Origin: Opitutia bacterium UBA4506
Lineage (GTDB): Bacteria; Verrucomicrobiota; Verrucomicrobiia; Opitutales; Puniceicoccaceae
Length of the DNA stretch: 64,000 bases
Reading direction: 5' to 3'
NCBI GenBank assembly: GCA_002388665.1
Contig: DGMY01000049.1
Coordinates: forward strand, 16,801-80,800
Notes under the pieces: generated by a model
Told to the model about the DNA's origin: nothing
The model's database searches: none
What the model saw: the letters and a program-made list of their open reading frames with translations, nothing else
In this document: piece by piece, positions 11,611 through 20,526 of the stretch
Layout: every line of letters starts with the position of its first letter
Numbering within the stretch: position 1 is the stretch's first letter
Position numbers and translations under genes: made by a program

Positions 11611-12654
11611 ATGGATATCCCGGCACAAAACGGGGCGGAATTTCTTCGCTCGGCCAGCCAGCAAGAGCCGCTGGAGCAGGCAAACAAACTTAGGCCGGGT
11701 GATTTCTCGTCATTTACCGGACAGCGGAAGACGGTAGAGCGCCTGCAGGTGATGGCCAGTGCGGCCCGATCCCGCGGCGATTCTCTCAATCATGTGCTGC
11801 TCAGTGGGCCTCCGGGCCTAGGGAAAACGACATTGGCCCATATCCTCGGAACCGAGATGGGGGTAGGGGTCCGCGTGATCTCCGGGCCTGTAATCGATAA
11901 GCCGAGCGATCTGGCGGGCGTGCTCACTTCGTTGGAGGAGGGGGAGATCCTCTTCATCGACGAGATTCACCGCATCCCCAAAACGGTCGAGGAGTATCTC
12001 TATACCGCAATCGAGGATTTCTACATCGACATCCTGATTGACCAGGGACCCAACGCACGGACGGTGCGGCTATCACTGCCGCGCTTCTGTCTCGTCGGGG
12101 CCACGACAAGGGTGGGACTGCTGACGGCCCCGCTGCGGAATCGGTTTACGCTTCAATCGCGCTTAGAGTACTACGACCAGCGGGATCTTCTGACGATCGC
12201 CGAAAGATCCTGCTTGCTGCTCGAGATGGAGGCGGAGAAAGAGGGGCTTCTCGAGATTTCGTCGAGGGCGAGAGGTACCCCGCGGATCTTGAATAATTTG
12301 ATCCTGTTCGCGCGGGATTTTGCTCAGGAGCGCTCTGGAGGGGTGCTGGACCGCAAAACGGCCGCTGCCGCACTAGAGATGCTCGAGATCGATTCAAATG
12401 GTCTCGATGAGATGGACAAACGCCTTCTGAGGTTTATTGCCGAGAATTATCGGGGTGGACCAGTCGGCCTCAAATCATTGGCAGTCGGTGTCGGAGAAGA
12501 GGTCCAGACGCTCGAAGATGTTCACGAGCCGTATCTCATCCAAGAGGGGTATCTGCAACGAACAGCTCAAGGGCGGGTTCTGACCGATAAGGGATGGCAG
12601 ACTGTTGGTCTCCCCATGCCGGACGGCTTCCAGGAGCAGTTCAAGAGCTATTGA
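11611..12654 (+). CDS. ruvB: Holliday junction branch-migration helicase RuvB
   Basis: A 347-residue AAA+ motor that, with RuvA, drives branch migration of Holliday junctions. The N-terminal LRPGDFSSFTGQ motif, Walker A GPPGLGKTT (about residues 67-75), Walker B LFIDEIHR, sensor 1 GATTR and the arginine-finger region APLRNRF are all present. The C-terminal winged helix includes GGPVGLKSLA and the EPYLIQEGYLQRTAQGR signature. Length fits the family. It lies 23 bases after nrdA in the same direction, so it may be co-transcribed, a DNA-metabolism pairing; ruvA and ruvC are not in the window. Confidence 0.97.
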   Translation: MDIPAQNGAEFLRSASQQEPLEQANKLRPGDFSSFTGQRKTVERLQVMASAARSRGDSLNHVLLSGPPGLGKTTLAHILGTEMGVGVRVISGPVIDKPSDLAGVLTSLEEGEILFIDEIHRIPKTVEEYLYTAIEDFYIDILIDQGPNARTVRLSLPRFCLVGATTRVGLLTAPLRNRFTLQSRLEYYDQRDLLTIAERSCLLLEMEAEKEGLLEISSRARGTPRILNNLILFARDFAQERSGGVLDRKTAAAALEMLEIDSNGLDEMDKRLLRFIAENYRGGPVGLKSLAVGVGEEVQTLEDVHEPYLIQEGYLQRTAQGRVLTDKGWQTVGLPMPDGFQEQFKSY

Positions 12655-12728
12655 TTTGGGCGGGTGCTCTCGGGGGGGCAGTCGTCCGGCTAATCGTCAA
12701 TTGAGCGATAGCCCGGGGAAGAAAGGCT

Positions 12729-13724
12729 TTAGAAAAGATAGTCGAAGGTAAAACTCCAGCCGGTCACGTTTTCCCCGAAAATAATTGCCCCTCCCAGCCG
12801 CACGGACCGAACGGCATATCCGAGGCGTGATATATCCGCTTGGAAGGCCATCCCTGCATTGAGAAAACTATCGAATCCGAGAGCTGTTCGATTCGGTCCC
12901 ACAAAAGCGGTCCCGCCTCCACTGAACACGACCGAAACGGGGAACCCTTCGAGGTTGATCCCTGTTGGGTGTATGGTTTCCATGTTGGCCACCAAAGTGG
13001 TCGCGCTGGAGTTGATCTCGATATGATCGCTCGAGGAGTGGATGGATTTTACGTGATTGTAGGTAAATCCGCCGTGGAATGCTGTGTCAAAGTGCTCAAA
13101 TTGCCATTGGTAGTCCGCCCACAAAGAAAAGCCCGCTACAATGGAATCCGCATACCAGTCATACACTAAACCGTCGAAGGCCGGCTCTAAGATCTCTTCG
13201 GCGAGGAACCCTTCGTAGCGGGCATCGTTGTCCAGACGGAGCCATCCGAAGTTGATCGCAGGTGTAATAACGAGATTTTCCGTGACCGAATATCCCGCGC
13301 CGAACATTCCCATTATTCCGTAGGCTTCCCACTCCACTGAGACCTGATTGCCGTCACCGTAGTCTTCTCCGTATCGAAGTGTTTCGTAGGGGAAGATCGC
13401 CTGAACAAACGGTTTCCACCTCGAATTTTCGTTTTTGATTGCATGGCGCAGACTGCCACGAAACACATTGATCACCGGTTCGTCAGAAACGTTGTCGTCG
13501 ACGTGGTAGGTCGCGGTCGAAACGTCTGGGTTGCCCGCGAAATTGAGAATAGCGGCATAGCCAGCGCCAATGTCTCCACTCTGTCGAATCGCTTCGCGGA
13601 CGTCTCGAATCGTGTCCTCGATTTCTGTCTCCGAGGTCGCATTTTGTGCGCCAACTCTGCCGCAAAGCATTGCGATTCCGGCAATCAAAAGGGCGACTGA
13701 GACACGGTGTTGAAAAGAGGGCAT
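12729..13724 (-). CDS. Predicted outer-membrane beta-barrel protein
   Basis: A 331-residue exported protein. The ATG at 13724 gives a signal peptide (Arg near residue 7, then VALLIAGIAMLCG, probable cut after GRVGA). The mature part has many alternating aromatic/polar strands, and the last residues FTFDYLF end in Phe, the outer-membrane insertion signature. The arrangement resembles solitary autotransporter-type barrels. A TTG 15 bases upstream is possible but would add Pro-rich residues before the signal. No ligand or substrate can be proposed. It converges with ruvB and stands alone. Confidence 0.7.
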   Translation of the reverse strand: MPSFQHRVSVALLIAGIAMLCGRVGAQNATSETEIEDTIRDVREAIRQSGDIGAGYAAILNFAGNPDVSTATYHVDDNVSDEPVINVFRGSLRHAIKNENSRWKPFVQAIFPYETLRYGEDYGDGNQVSVEWEAYGIMGMFGAGYSVTENLVITPAINFGWLRLDNDARYEGFLAEEILEPAFDGLVYDWYADSIVAGFSLWADYQWQFEHFDTAFHGGFTYNHVKSIHSSSDHIEINSSATTLVANMETIHPTGINLEGFPVSVVFSGGGTAFVGPNRTALGFDSFLNAGMAFQADISRLGYAVRSVRLGGAIIFGENVTGWSFTFDYLF

Positions 13725-13939
13725 CGGGTACGGTCCCAAAACGAAAGCTTCACAGATGGGAAACGCAATGCTGGAACCGTTTGGAAATGCTTACAGTGGG
13801 CGAAGGCAGCCCTGGAAGACTGGCTCGACTTGCGGAAATTCGTGACATCCGGATGTCGCTTAAATATGTAGGAGGGAAGCAAGAGGTACTAACATTATCA
13901 CCCGTCAATATCGTTGAGATCACTGGAGAGAGCTGGCTT

Positions 13940-14662
13940 ATGAAAACCTTAGTATTGGGCGCGACTGGCGCCACCGGGCGATTGGTTGCGGCGGATCTGC
14001 TGGCGCGTGGAGGCGAGGTGAGGGCGATTGTGAGGTCGGCCGATCGATTGCCTCAGGATCTGCTCGACCATCCTAACTTGACGGTGATCGAGGGCAGTGT
14101 TCTCGATTTGCCTGAGAAAGAGCTCAGGGATGCCCTGGAGGGATGTAAGGCGGTGATTTCTTGTCTCGGACACAATCTCACATTGAAGGGGATGTTTGGA
14201 TCCCCGCGTCGATTGGTTGCGGATTCGGTGAGTCGGATCTGTTCTGCAATTCAAACAGAATCATCTGCCGGCATCACCAAGGTCATCCTGATGAATTCTA
14301 CGGGTTGCAAAGATACGGACGCGAAAGAGACCCCTTCCGTATTCGATCGTATCGTTGTCGGTCTGATTCGATTGCTCGTGCCGCCACACGCCGACAATGA
14401 AGCAGCGGCCCGCTTCTTGAGATCATCGGTAGGGAAACAGGACCATCGCGTAAAATGGGTCATCGTCCGTCCAGATGGGTTGATCAACGAGCCAGGGGTA
14501 TCCGACTACTGCACCGTGCCGTCGCCGACACGGAGTCCTATCTTCAATTCAGGAAAGTCGAGTCGGGTAAACGTCGCCCGGTTCATGGACGAGCTGGCAT
14601 CCAGCGAAGAGGTTTGGGCGGAATGGGTAGGGCGGTCGCCGGTCCTCTATAACCGGGATTGA
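13940..14662 (+). CDS. NAD(P)-binding Rossmann protein (NmrA/atypical SDR type)
   Basis: A 240-residue protein with an N-terminal GATGATGRLVA dinucleotide motif (residues 7-17) directly after the first strand, as in atypical short-chain dehydrogenases of the NmrA/NAD(P)H-binding group. The pattern VIEGSVLD after the fourth strand (Asp contacting adenine) and VISCLGHNLT also fit. The usual YxxxK catalytic pair is not obvious, so a redox sensor, epimerase-like or NADPH-binding role is possible. The open frame extends far upstream, but the ATG at 13940 immediately precedes the Rossmann strand and has a GGAGAG tract upstream. Confidence 0.8.
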   Translation: MKTLVLGATGATGRLVAADLLARGGEVRAIVRSADRLPQDLLDHPNLTVIEGSVLDLPEKELRDALEGCKAVISCLGHNLTLKGMFGSPRRLVADSVSRICSAIQTESSAGITKVILMNSTGCKDTDAKETPSVFDRIVVGLIRLLVPPHADNEAAARFLRSSVGKQDHRVKWVIVRPDGLINEPGVSDYCTVPSPTRSPIFNSGKSSRVNVARFMDELASSEEVWAEWVGRSPVLYNRD

Positions 14663-14675
14663 TTCGTCGGGGCTT

Positions 14676-14698
14676 ATCGTCGGAGAGATCTCGACGAT
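14676..14698. terminator. Hairpin between convergent genes
   Basis: Inverted repeat ATCGTCG ... CGACGAT, extended by AGA/TCT across a small bulge, sits between the convergent NAD(P)-binding gene and the LacI-type regulator. There is no long T run on either side, so intrinsic termination is plausible but unproven; it could serve both directions. Confidence 0.4.
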
Positions 14699-14728
14699 GT
14701 CCTCTCCCGGGAACGCGACCCCAGCACT

Positions 14729-15772
14729 CTATTGTTGTGAGCCAATCGCGGCGCCGGGTCGGGTCCCGAGAGAACGACCAGGAGTCCAGAACCCTCTTAC
14801 GGTAAGGTCCACAGGGTGGGCAGGAAGCCCCAATTCATTGACCTGAAGGAGCGAATCGAGTTTCGCCGCCGCAACGGATCCGATCTCTTTCGCCGCATAA
14901 GAAATTCCCGCAGTTTCGTTCTGATCTCCGTAGGGAATGCGCAGGGAGACATGTGCGATCTCTTCCGGGATCTTCCAGCCTAACTGCCTCAATGCCTCTG
15001 GGAAAACATCGCCGATCGTTATCACTACCTCGGGCTTTACCTCCTGTAGCCAATTTTGAACGTTGTCGGCGGTTTCCTCAACTCGTCCGATCAATTGACT
15101 ACCCGCCAGTTCCGGGTAGCGGTGGAGGGCATTCAGGAACGCACCACTGATGCGAAACTCAGTCATCTCATCAATTCGATACGGTGCCCCCAACGCTAAT
15201 TTCCGGAACCCCATCTCTCTTAGCTTTTCGACAACATCCTGGGTGCCTGACGCGTAGTCGTGGATCGCACGGTGCAGGCGTGGCCGGGTGAGGGTGGGGC
15301 CTACCGCTACCGCTGAAAACTTCGACCAGTCCAAGTCCAGCCCTCCGGATTCGCCAAAGAGGGGGGCGATCAGTAGTCCCCGGATTCCACGAGCGTGGAG
15401 AACGCGCGAGGCCTGCTCCTGATTGTCATAGTTTCCCAGCCAAAACGGTTCGAGCTTGTAGCCTCTCTGAGCGGCAGTCTCGGTCGCCCCTTCGAAAAAG
15501 TGCCGAACATAGCTTTTCTTCCAGTGGTCCTCGGTCTCCCAGTTGGTAATGAAAGCTAGTGTGGTATGCTCCTCATTGATCGTTTTGCGCCGCCTCCAGT
15601 TGTTCAGCGCGGAGAGTCCCGGATCGGCCTGATACCCCATCTCGGCCGCTTTCGATTTCACATTTTGCCGAGTCATCTCGGAAACCTCAGGAGAATTCCT
15701 CAAGGCCAGTGAAACTGTCATCGGACTGACCTTCAGGGCCTTGGCAATATCGCGCTGGGATACTTTTGTCAT
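14729..15772 (-). CDS. LacI/PurR-family transcriptional regulator
   Basis: A 347-residue repressor-type protein. The N-terminal helix-turn-helix is canonical (VSQRDIAKALKVSPMTVSLALRNSPEVS), followed by the hinge region and a periplasmic-binding-protein-like sensor domain. Start at 15772 places the HTH at residue 3, as usual; the frame is open far upstream but that part has no domain. It is divergent from the polyuronide operon that starts 57 bases away, so it very likely regulates that operon in response to a sugar or oligosaccharide. I could not identify a convincing palindromic operator in the short intergenic gap. Confidence 0.9.
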   Translation of the reverse strand: MTKVSQRDIAKALKVSPMTVSLALRNSPEVSEMTRQNVKSKAAEMGYQADPGLSALNNWRRRKTINEEHTTLAFITNWETEDHWKKSYVRHFFEGATETAAQRGYKLEPFWLGNYDNQEQASRVLHARGIRGLLIAPLFGESGGLDLDWSKFSAVAVGPTLTRPRLHRAIHDYASGTQDVVEKLREMGFRKLALGAPYRIDEMTEFRISGAFLNALHRYPELAGSQLIGRVEETADNVQNWLQEVKPEVVITIGDVFPEALRQLGWKIPEEIAHVSLRIPYGDQNETAGISYAAKEIGSVAAAKLDSLLQVNELGLPAHPVDLTVRGFWTPGRSLGTRPGAAIGSQQ

Positions 15773-15829
15773 CGCGTCTTTACAGATAAAGTACAGGAGG
15801 CTTTGTCGGCAACCGTAGAAATCGATTTT

Positions 15830-16933
15830 ATGAGAATCGAACCCAAGAAAATCATAATGCGAGTAAGAGAGACCCCCACCCGTGAGTTGGCACTGGCGAT
15901 TGCGAAGAAGCACAAGGCCGTGCACCGGAACTTTGATCACTATGCGGGAGTTGTGACGATGCACGGATTGGCCAGGATCGCCACCGAGGCCGATGCTGAC
16001 GTTGACAGCTGCAGGGACATCGTCGCAGAGGTAGCTCCCTACGCAGACGGGGAGAGGGAATGGAACGCCAATTTCCCGAACTACTATTGTGGAGGCAACG
16101 CTACTGCTTGGTTGTTCAAGGAAGGGCTGTTGCCAGACGCCTTGGGCACGATTGAACACTACGCCGATGAGATCCTCAACGTGGCGCCGAGGAGTTCCGA
16201 CGGGATCCTAACGATGGTCCGCGGAACGAATCAGCAGAAGATCTGGATCGACGTAGCCTTTGCGGTGACCCCCTTCCTGGTTTTTGCCGGAGTTGCGATG
16301 GGTCGGGAAGACTACCTACGTGAAGCGTACCTTCAGACAAGTAAGATGGTCGAAATTTTCCGGAATACGGAGACGGGACTGCTCCATCAATCCCGGGATT
16401 TTAACGGACCCGGGAAACTGTCGGAGGACCACTGGAGTCGAGGAAATGGCTGGGGGGCGTACGCTCTTGCTGAACTGGCGCTCGAACTGCCGGTCGGGCA
16501 TCCATTGAAAAAGCACTCGGTAGAGATGCTGCTAGACCTGATCGATAGCGCATTGAACTATCAGGATAGGAACGGACTTTGGCATCAGGAAATGTCGGAT
16601 CTGGATAGCCGCGGATCCTACGTGGAAACCTCGGGATCCGGACTCTTGCTCTACGCCGTAGGGCGCTGCCTCGAAGCCGGGATTGGAAAACCTGAGTGGA
16701 GAACGGCCTTTACGCGGGGATTATCTGGGCTTTTGGATTACATCACCGAAGACCTGGATATTTTTCACACCTGTCGCGGCTGCTTGTGCCCCGGTGGCGG
16801 GAGTAAGTTGGAGTACCGGGCGATGGCTCCGGTCAGAAATGATGTTCACGCGTTTGGTCCGTATGTGCTAGCATTCGGTCAGGCATCCCGTATTGGCATT
16901 GAAAATACTTCGGAGTTAAAGATAGATGAATAA
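15830..16933 (+). CDS. Unsaturated uronyl/rhamnogalacturonyl hydrolase (GH105/GH88-like)
   Basis: A 367-residue cytoplasmic-looking glycosidase with no signal peptide. It has the alternating helical (alpha/alpha)6 pattern, the segment WIDVAFAVTPFL carrying the expected catalytic Asp, and the highly characteristic DHWSRGNGWGAYAL motif of GH105/GH88 enzymes. These remove the 4,5-unsaturated uronic acid left at the non-reducing end by polysaccharide lyases. A TTG 27 bases upstream lies only two bases after AGGAGG, so it is a poor start; the ATG at 15830 is chosen, though it lacks a clear ribosome site. First gene of the operon; its stop overlaps the next start by 8 bases. Confidence 0.88.
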   Translation: MRIEPKKIIMRVRETPTRELALAIAKKHKAVHRNFDHYAGVVTMHGLARIATEADADVDSCRDIVAEVAPYADGEREWNANFPNYYCGGNATAWLFKEGLLPDALGTIEHYADEILNVAPRSSDGILTMVRGTNQQKIWIDVAFAVTPFLVFAGVAMGREDYLREAYLQTSKMVEIFRNTETGLLHQSRDFNGPGKLSEDHWSRGNGWGAYALAELALELPVGHPLKKHSVEMLLDLIDSALNYQDRNGLWHQEMSDLDSRGSYVETSGSGLLLYAVGRCLEAGIGKPEWRTAFTRGLSGLLDYITEDLDIFHTCRGCLCPGGGSKLEYRAMAPVRNDVHAFGPYVLAFGQASRIGIENTSELKIDE

Positions 16934-17663
16934 CGAAAAACAAATCCCGGGTATGAATCTCGACGCCTTTCGGGAGTCGAGATCGGAAGATCGTGAATTG
17001 GAGAAGTTTCCCATTTCGGTTGCTGAACTGTGCGAGCGCTATGAAGCGCTGTTCACCGCGGCGGTCAATGATGTCCTGCGGGAGAGGAATCTCACCCACC
17101 AAACGCTACCGAATCATATCCTTCCGTTGCTTGACGGGATGAAGGTGGCAGGACCCATTTTTACCATTAAAGGGGCCAAGAGCCTCCTGGTTCGAGACGA
17201 GATGAAGGAACGGGCTCAGATGTTGGAATCGATTCCCCGGGACCATGTGGTCGTATGGGATACCAGCGACGACAACGAGTCTGCCCAATGGGGAGAGGTG
17301 ATGACAATGGCTTCAAAGCGTCGTGGATGCCGAGGTGCGATTGTCGACGGAGGAGTGCGCGATACCGATCGGGTTTTATCCCAGGATTTTCCGGTCTTCG
17401 TTAAATATCGCACTTCAAATGGAATGCTCGGTCGATTTCGCATCACTGATTGGGAGATCCCGGTGCGGATTGGAGAAGTCGATATTTTCCCGGGGGATGT
17501 CGTCTTTGGAGATATTGACGGAGCCCTGATCATTCCACGGGATATCGCCTACGATGTACTCCTCCGGGCGGAAGAGATTGTCGCGGGCGAAAGCGAACTG
17601 ATTCGCTGGGTCCAATACGGGATGTCGACGGAGGAGATCGTCGCCAAAGGCGGCTATTTCTAA
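16926..17663 (+). CDS. RraA-family protein (HMG/CHA aldolase-like)
   Basis: A 245-residue member of the RraA/4-hydroxy-4-methyl-2-oxoglutarate aldolase fold. Recognisable elements are VNDVLRE near the N-terminus, GAIVDGGVRDTDRV (the DGxxRD metal/substrate loop) and FPGDVVFGDIDGALIIP near the end (GDxxxxDxxGV-like). Family members are divalent-metal-dependent aldolases or decarboxylases acting on pyruvate adducts, or RNase E inhibitors; the operon context favours a catabolic lyase acting on a keto-acid derived from uronates. It overlaps the GH105 gene by 8 bases, suggesting coupling. Confidence 0.85.
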   Translation: MNNEKQIPGMNLDAFRESRSEDRELEKFPISVAELCERYEALFTAAVNDVLRERNLTHQTLPNHILPLLDGMKVAGPIFTIKGAKSLLVRDEMKERAQMLESIPRDHVVVWDTSDDNESAQWGEVMTMASKRRGCRGAIVDGGVRDTDRVLSQDFPVFVKYRTSNGMLGRFRITDWEIPVRIGEVDIFPGDVVFGDIDGALIIPRDIAYDVLLRAEEIVAGESELIRWVQYGMSTEEIVAKGGYF

Positions 17664-17709
17664 CCCTGAAATTTTAACTCAACTACAATTACAGAAACCC
17701 AAAAAAATC

Positions 17710-18414
17710 ATGAAAGATCTCACAAATAAAGTTATCGTTATCACAGGTGCCTCCAGCGGAATTGGTAGTGCGGCAGCCCTCCAGTTTGCCGAGCGTGGGA
17801 GTAAGGTAATTCTTCTATCGCGAACCGCAGAGAAGTTGAAAGATGTTGCCGACGAAGTATCGGCTCTCGGGGCTGAGGTGCTGTGCATCTCGACCGATGT
17901 ATCTTCCGAGAAATCAGTCCAATCCGCCTTCAATCAGATTGAGAAAAAATTCGGTCAGATCGACATCCTGATCAACAATGCAGGGGTTGGTTTTGCAACC
18001 GATCTGTCGACTTGTTCCCTCGAGGACTACCGGAAGATCATTGATACCAACATCACTGGCGTATTTCTATGCACACGGGCGGTTTTGCCCGGCATGAAAG
18101 AGAGGCAATTCGGCCATATCGTGAATGTGTCTTCGATCGTCGGCAAGGTAGCCAATCCTGGTGCACCGCTGTATTGTGCGAGTAAGCACGGGCTCAACGG
18201 CTACAATTCCGGACTCCAACAACAGGTGGCGAAAGATAACATCCTTGTGTCAACCGTATCTCCGTCCGCGGTGGATACCGCCTACTGGGATGGACGGGAT
18301 GTCGACAGAAGTAAGTTTCTCAAGGCCGAGGAAGTCGCAAACGCCATCCTCTTTGTTGTCTCGCAACCAGACGGTGTCCTGATCAAGGACATTGATCTCA
18401 CTGCACAGCGGTAG
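17710..18414 (+). CDS. Short-chain dehydrogenase/reductase
   Basis: A 234-residue classical SDR: TGASSGIG cofactor motif (residues 13-20), NNAG strand motif, catalytic Ser in VNVSSIVGK and YCASKHG for Tyr/Lys. The C-terminal ILFVVSQPDGVLIKDIDLTAQR segment is typical of YdfG/Fabg-like reductases. In this operon it probably reduces or oxidises a uronate-derived keto sugar, for example 4-deoxy-5-hexoseulose uronate, but that activity is also proposed for other members of the family. It lies 46 bases after the RraA-like gene. Confidence 0.92.
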   Translation: MKDLTNKVIVITGASSGIGSAAALQFAERGSKVILLSRTAEKLKDVADEVSALGAEVLCISTDVSSEKSVQSAFNQIEKKFGQIDILINNAGVGFATDLSTCSLEDYRKIIDTNITGVFLCTRAVLPGMKERQFGHIVNVSSIVGKVANPGAPLYCASKHGLNGYNSGLQQQVAKDNILVSTVSPSAVDTAYWDGRDVDRSKFLKAEEVANAILFVVSQPDGVLIKDIDLTAQR

Positions 18415-18453
18415 ATCGCTACGAATCGATAGAGGAGCCCCATCAACCTGACA

Positions 18454-20508
18454 ATGAGCCAATTCTTTAACGAATCCGAACGGGAGGCGTTCAACTCAAT
18501 TCGCCGAACCGATCCCGTTGCACGAGAACTCCTTTGGTCCCTGCAAGGACGGGTGAAAGCCCGTGCGGAATGGCCTTCGTTGAGTCCTCCGGGAACCACT
18601 ACGCAGTGGTGGCACCATGTGTCGGAGTTTCTTACGGATGCAGCTCTGGCGGTGAATCTTAAGAAAGACGAACGGATAGAGGGGTGGCTTCGATCCGCCA
18701 CCCTCTCGGTGGTGCGTCGTCCGATCGAGGACTGGGTCGGTCCGTGGTTTCGCGACCATGATCCCTCGGACCGGAAAGGCCATCTCGAAACGGCTCACCT
18801 TTCGTGGTCTGTAGCGGTGGTTCTCGACCTCGCCCCTCATATCTTTACCGAGAGTGAGATCAGCGAGATCCGGGAGGCACTCAAAGAAAAGGGAATCGAA
18901 CTTTGCAAGAGTTGGCTTGGAAAAGTAAACCGCCTCATGAACTGGCGCAGTGTGCTGACCGCAGGTGTGGCCGTGGCGGCTGCAGTTTTGGACGATGAAG
19001 ACTCCATTCAGTTCGCGGTAGAAGTCTATCAGCAGTGCGCGGAGATGTTCCAGGAAGACGGCACAAGCGGCGAATCGCTCCAGTACGCAAATTATTCGGC
19101 CTATCCTCTGATGTTGACCTGGGAGGCTCTCGTACGATCCCGTCCAGAGCTTCGTTCCCGGTTGTCACTCGCACCGATGATTCGTATGAGCCGTTGGCAG
19201 GCAGCGAGCTTCTTCTATCAGAAACCTCTCTCAGGATGGGGGAGTTGCCCCCTCCCGAGGAGTGCCAACTTCAATGATTCGGCCGCTGTCTTTCGGCCGT
19301 CAGCTGATCTTTTGTTGCATTGGGCAGTCCGTGGGCAAGACGACTTTCCGAAGGAAGCAGGTCTCGCACGGTGGGTGTTTGAGAAGTCTTATCGGCCACT
19401 GACGAGCGCCGGGGTTCACGACCGAGCCAGCTTCGGCTTTGTGTCGGATTTTGGATTTCTATCGATCCCCTTGCTGGCAGCCTCGGCGGACAAAATTTCG
19501 CCGCCAGATGCGGGAGTGGATCTCACAGTAGGCTTCGATTGCGGAGATATGATCACCCGGGACCAATGGGAGGGTAAAACCATTTTGGCTGTAAAAGGAG
19601 TGGATCAACTCCAAAACGGTCCGAACCATTTCCATCAAGATTTGAACAGTTTCATCCTCGTTCACAACCGGGAGCGTCTCTTGGTTGACCCAGGGCACTC
19701 CTGTTACAGGAATCTCATTCACTCTCAGGTAGAGATGAAGACCTACACTCACAACACCTGTCATTTCTTTGTCTCTTCCACTGGAAAAGTAGTCGATCAA
19801 CGGTTCTCTACCAAACGTCATATAAATTTGGAGACGGGCGAACTTGAGCCTCCGGTGGATCGGGGAGGGGACCGTCTTCTCCTCGAACGGGATGGTGACG
19901 TGAGCATCATGGGTTGTGATGCGGCTCGAGCCTATGGAGAGCCAATTGAAGAGTTTAGCCGGTTCTGGGTATCTTGTGGACCTCACGTTTTATTTCTCGT
20001 CGATCGAGTACGTGCTTCGGAGCCTGTCTCTACAGTGTGGAACTTCCTCTTGAATGATCGCGATGGACAGTTGGAGGAAAATATAGTTCCTCCGGATCGA
20101 TTTGTCGCACGCCGCGGTTCCGCCGGAATGAAAGTATTTCATTGTGGAGAAGGAACCTTGATCGGTCCAGAGCACGCGTATGTGCATGATGCCTACCACC
20201 CACTTCCCGGCCAGGTCGGTGAGGGGAGACCCGGTAGCGGAATGCTATTGCACTTTCGCGATAGAAATCCAAAAACGCTGCATCTCTCCGTTCATGCGAT
20301 TTGTGTAGATGACTACGGACAGATTGCCGGTTGGCACCTGAGAAAGGAACCGGGCTATGCCGCGGTGCTTGAGGACCCGACCGGGCAGAAACACTATCGA
20401 ATTAAAATTGAATCTGACGACCGGTTTCTCGTGGAAACAGGATCCGCGCAGAGAAGCTACACCTGTTCGAGTGCCGAATCCGGTAAATGGCATTTTGCCA
20501 AACTATAA
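18454..20508 (+). CDS. Heparinase II/III-family polysaccharide lyase
   Basis: A 684-residue protein with an N-terminal (alpha/alpha) toroid part and a C-terminal beta-sandwich as in heparinase II/III-like lyases (PL12/PL15/PL17/PL21 type). The clearest mark is PNHFHQDLNSFILVHNRERLLVD, a variant of the HxHxDxxSF motif before the beta domain, plus an EMKTYTHNTCHF segment with further His/Tyr residues. Such enzymes cleave uronic-acid-containing glycans by beta-elimination and leave unsaturated ends for GH105. No signal peptide is visible, so it may act on imported oligosaccharides. Substrate (alginate, glycosaminoglycan, ulvan or similar) cannot be decided. Confidence 0.82.
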   Translation: MSQFFNESEREAFNSIRRTDPVARELLWSLQGRVKARAEWPSLSPPGTTTQWWHHVSEFLTDAALAVNLKKDERIEGWLRSATLSVVRRPIEDWVGPWFRDHDPSDRKGHLETAHLSWSVAVVLDLAPHIFTESEISEIREALKEKGIELCKSWLGKVNRLMNWRSVLTAGVAVAAAVLDDEDSIQFAVEVYQQCAEMFQEDGTSGESLQYANYSAYPLMLTWEALVRSRPELRSRLSLAPMIRMSRWQAASFFYQKPLSGWGSCPLPRSANFNDSAAVFRPSADLLLHWAVRGQDDFPKEAGLARWVFEKSYRPLTSAGVHDRASFGFVSDFGFLSIPLLAASADKISPPDAGVDLTVGFDCGDMITRDQWEGKTILAVKGVDQLQNGPNHFHQDLNSFILVHNRERLLVDPGHSCYRNLIHSQVEMKTYTHNTCHFFVSSTGKVVDQRFSTKRHINLETGELEPPVDRGGDRLLLERDGDVSIMGCDAARAYGEPIEEFSRFWVSCGPHVLFLVDRVRASEPVSTVWNFLLNDRDGQLEENIVPPDRFVARRGSAGMKVFHCGEGTLIGPEHAYVHDAYHPLPGQVGEGRPGSGMLLHFRDRNPKTLHLSVHAICVDDYGQIAGWHLRKEPGYAAVLEDPTGQKHYRIKIESDDRFLVETGSAQRSYTCSSAESGKWHFAKL

Positions 20509-20526
20509 TCTGATAAGGATATCCAA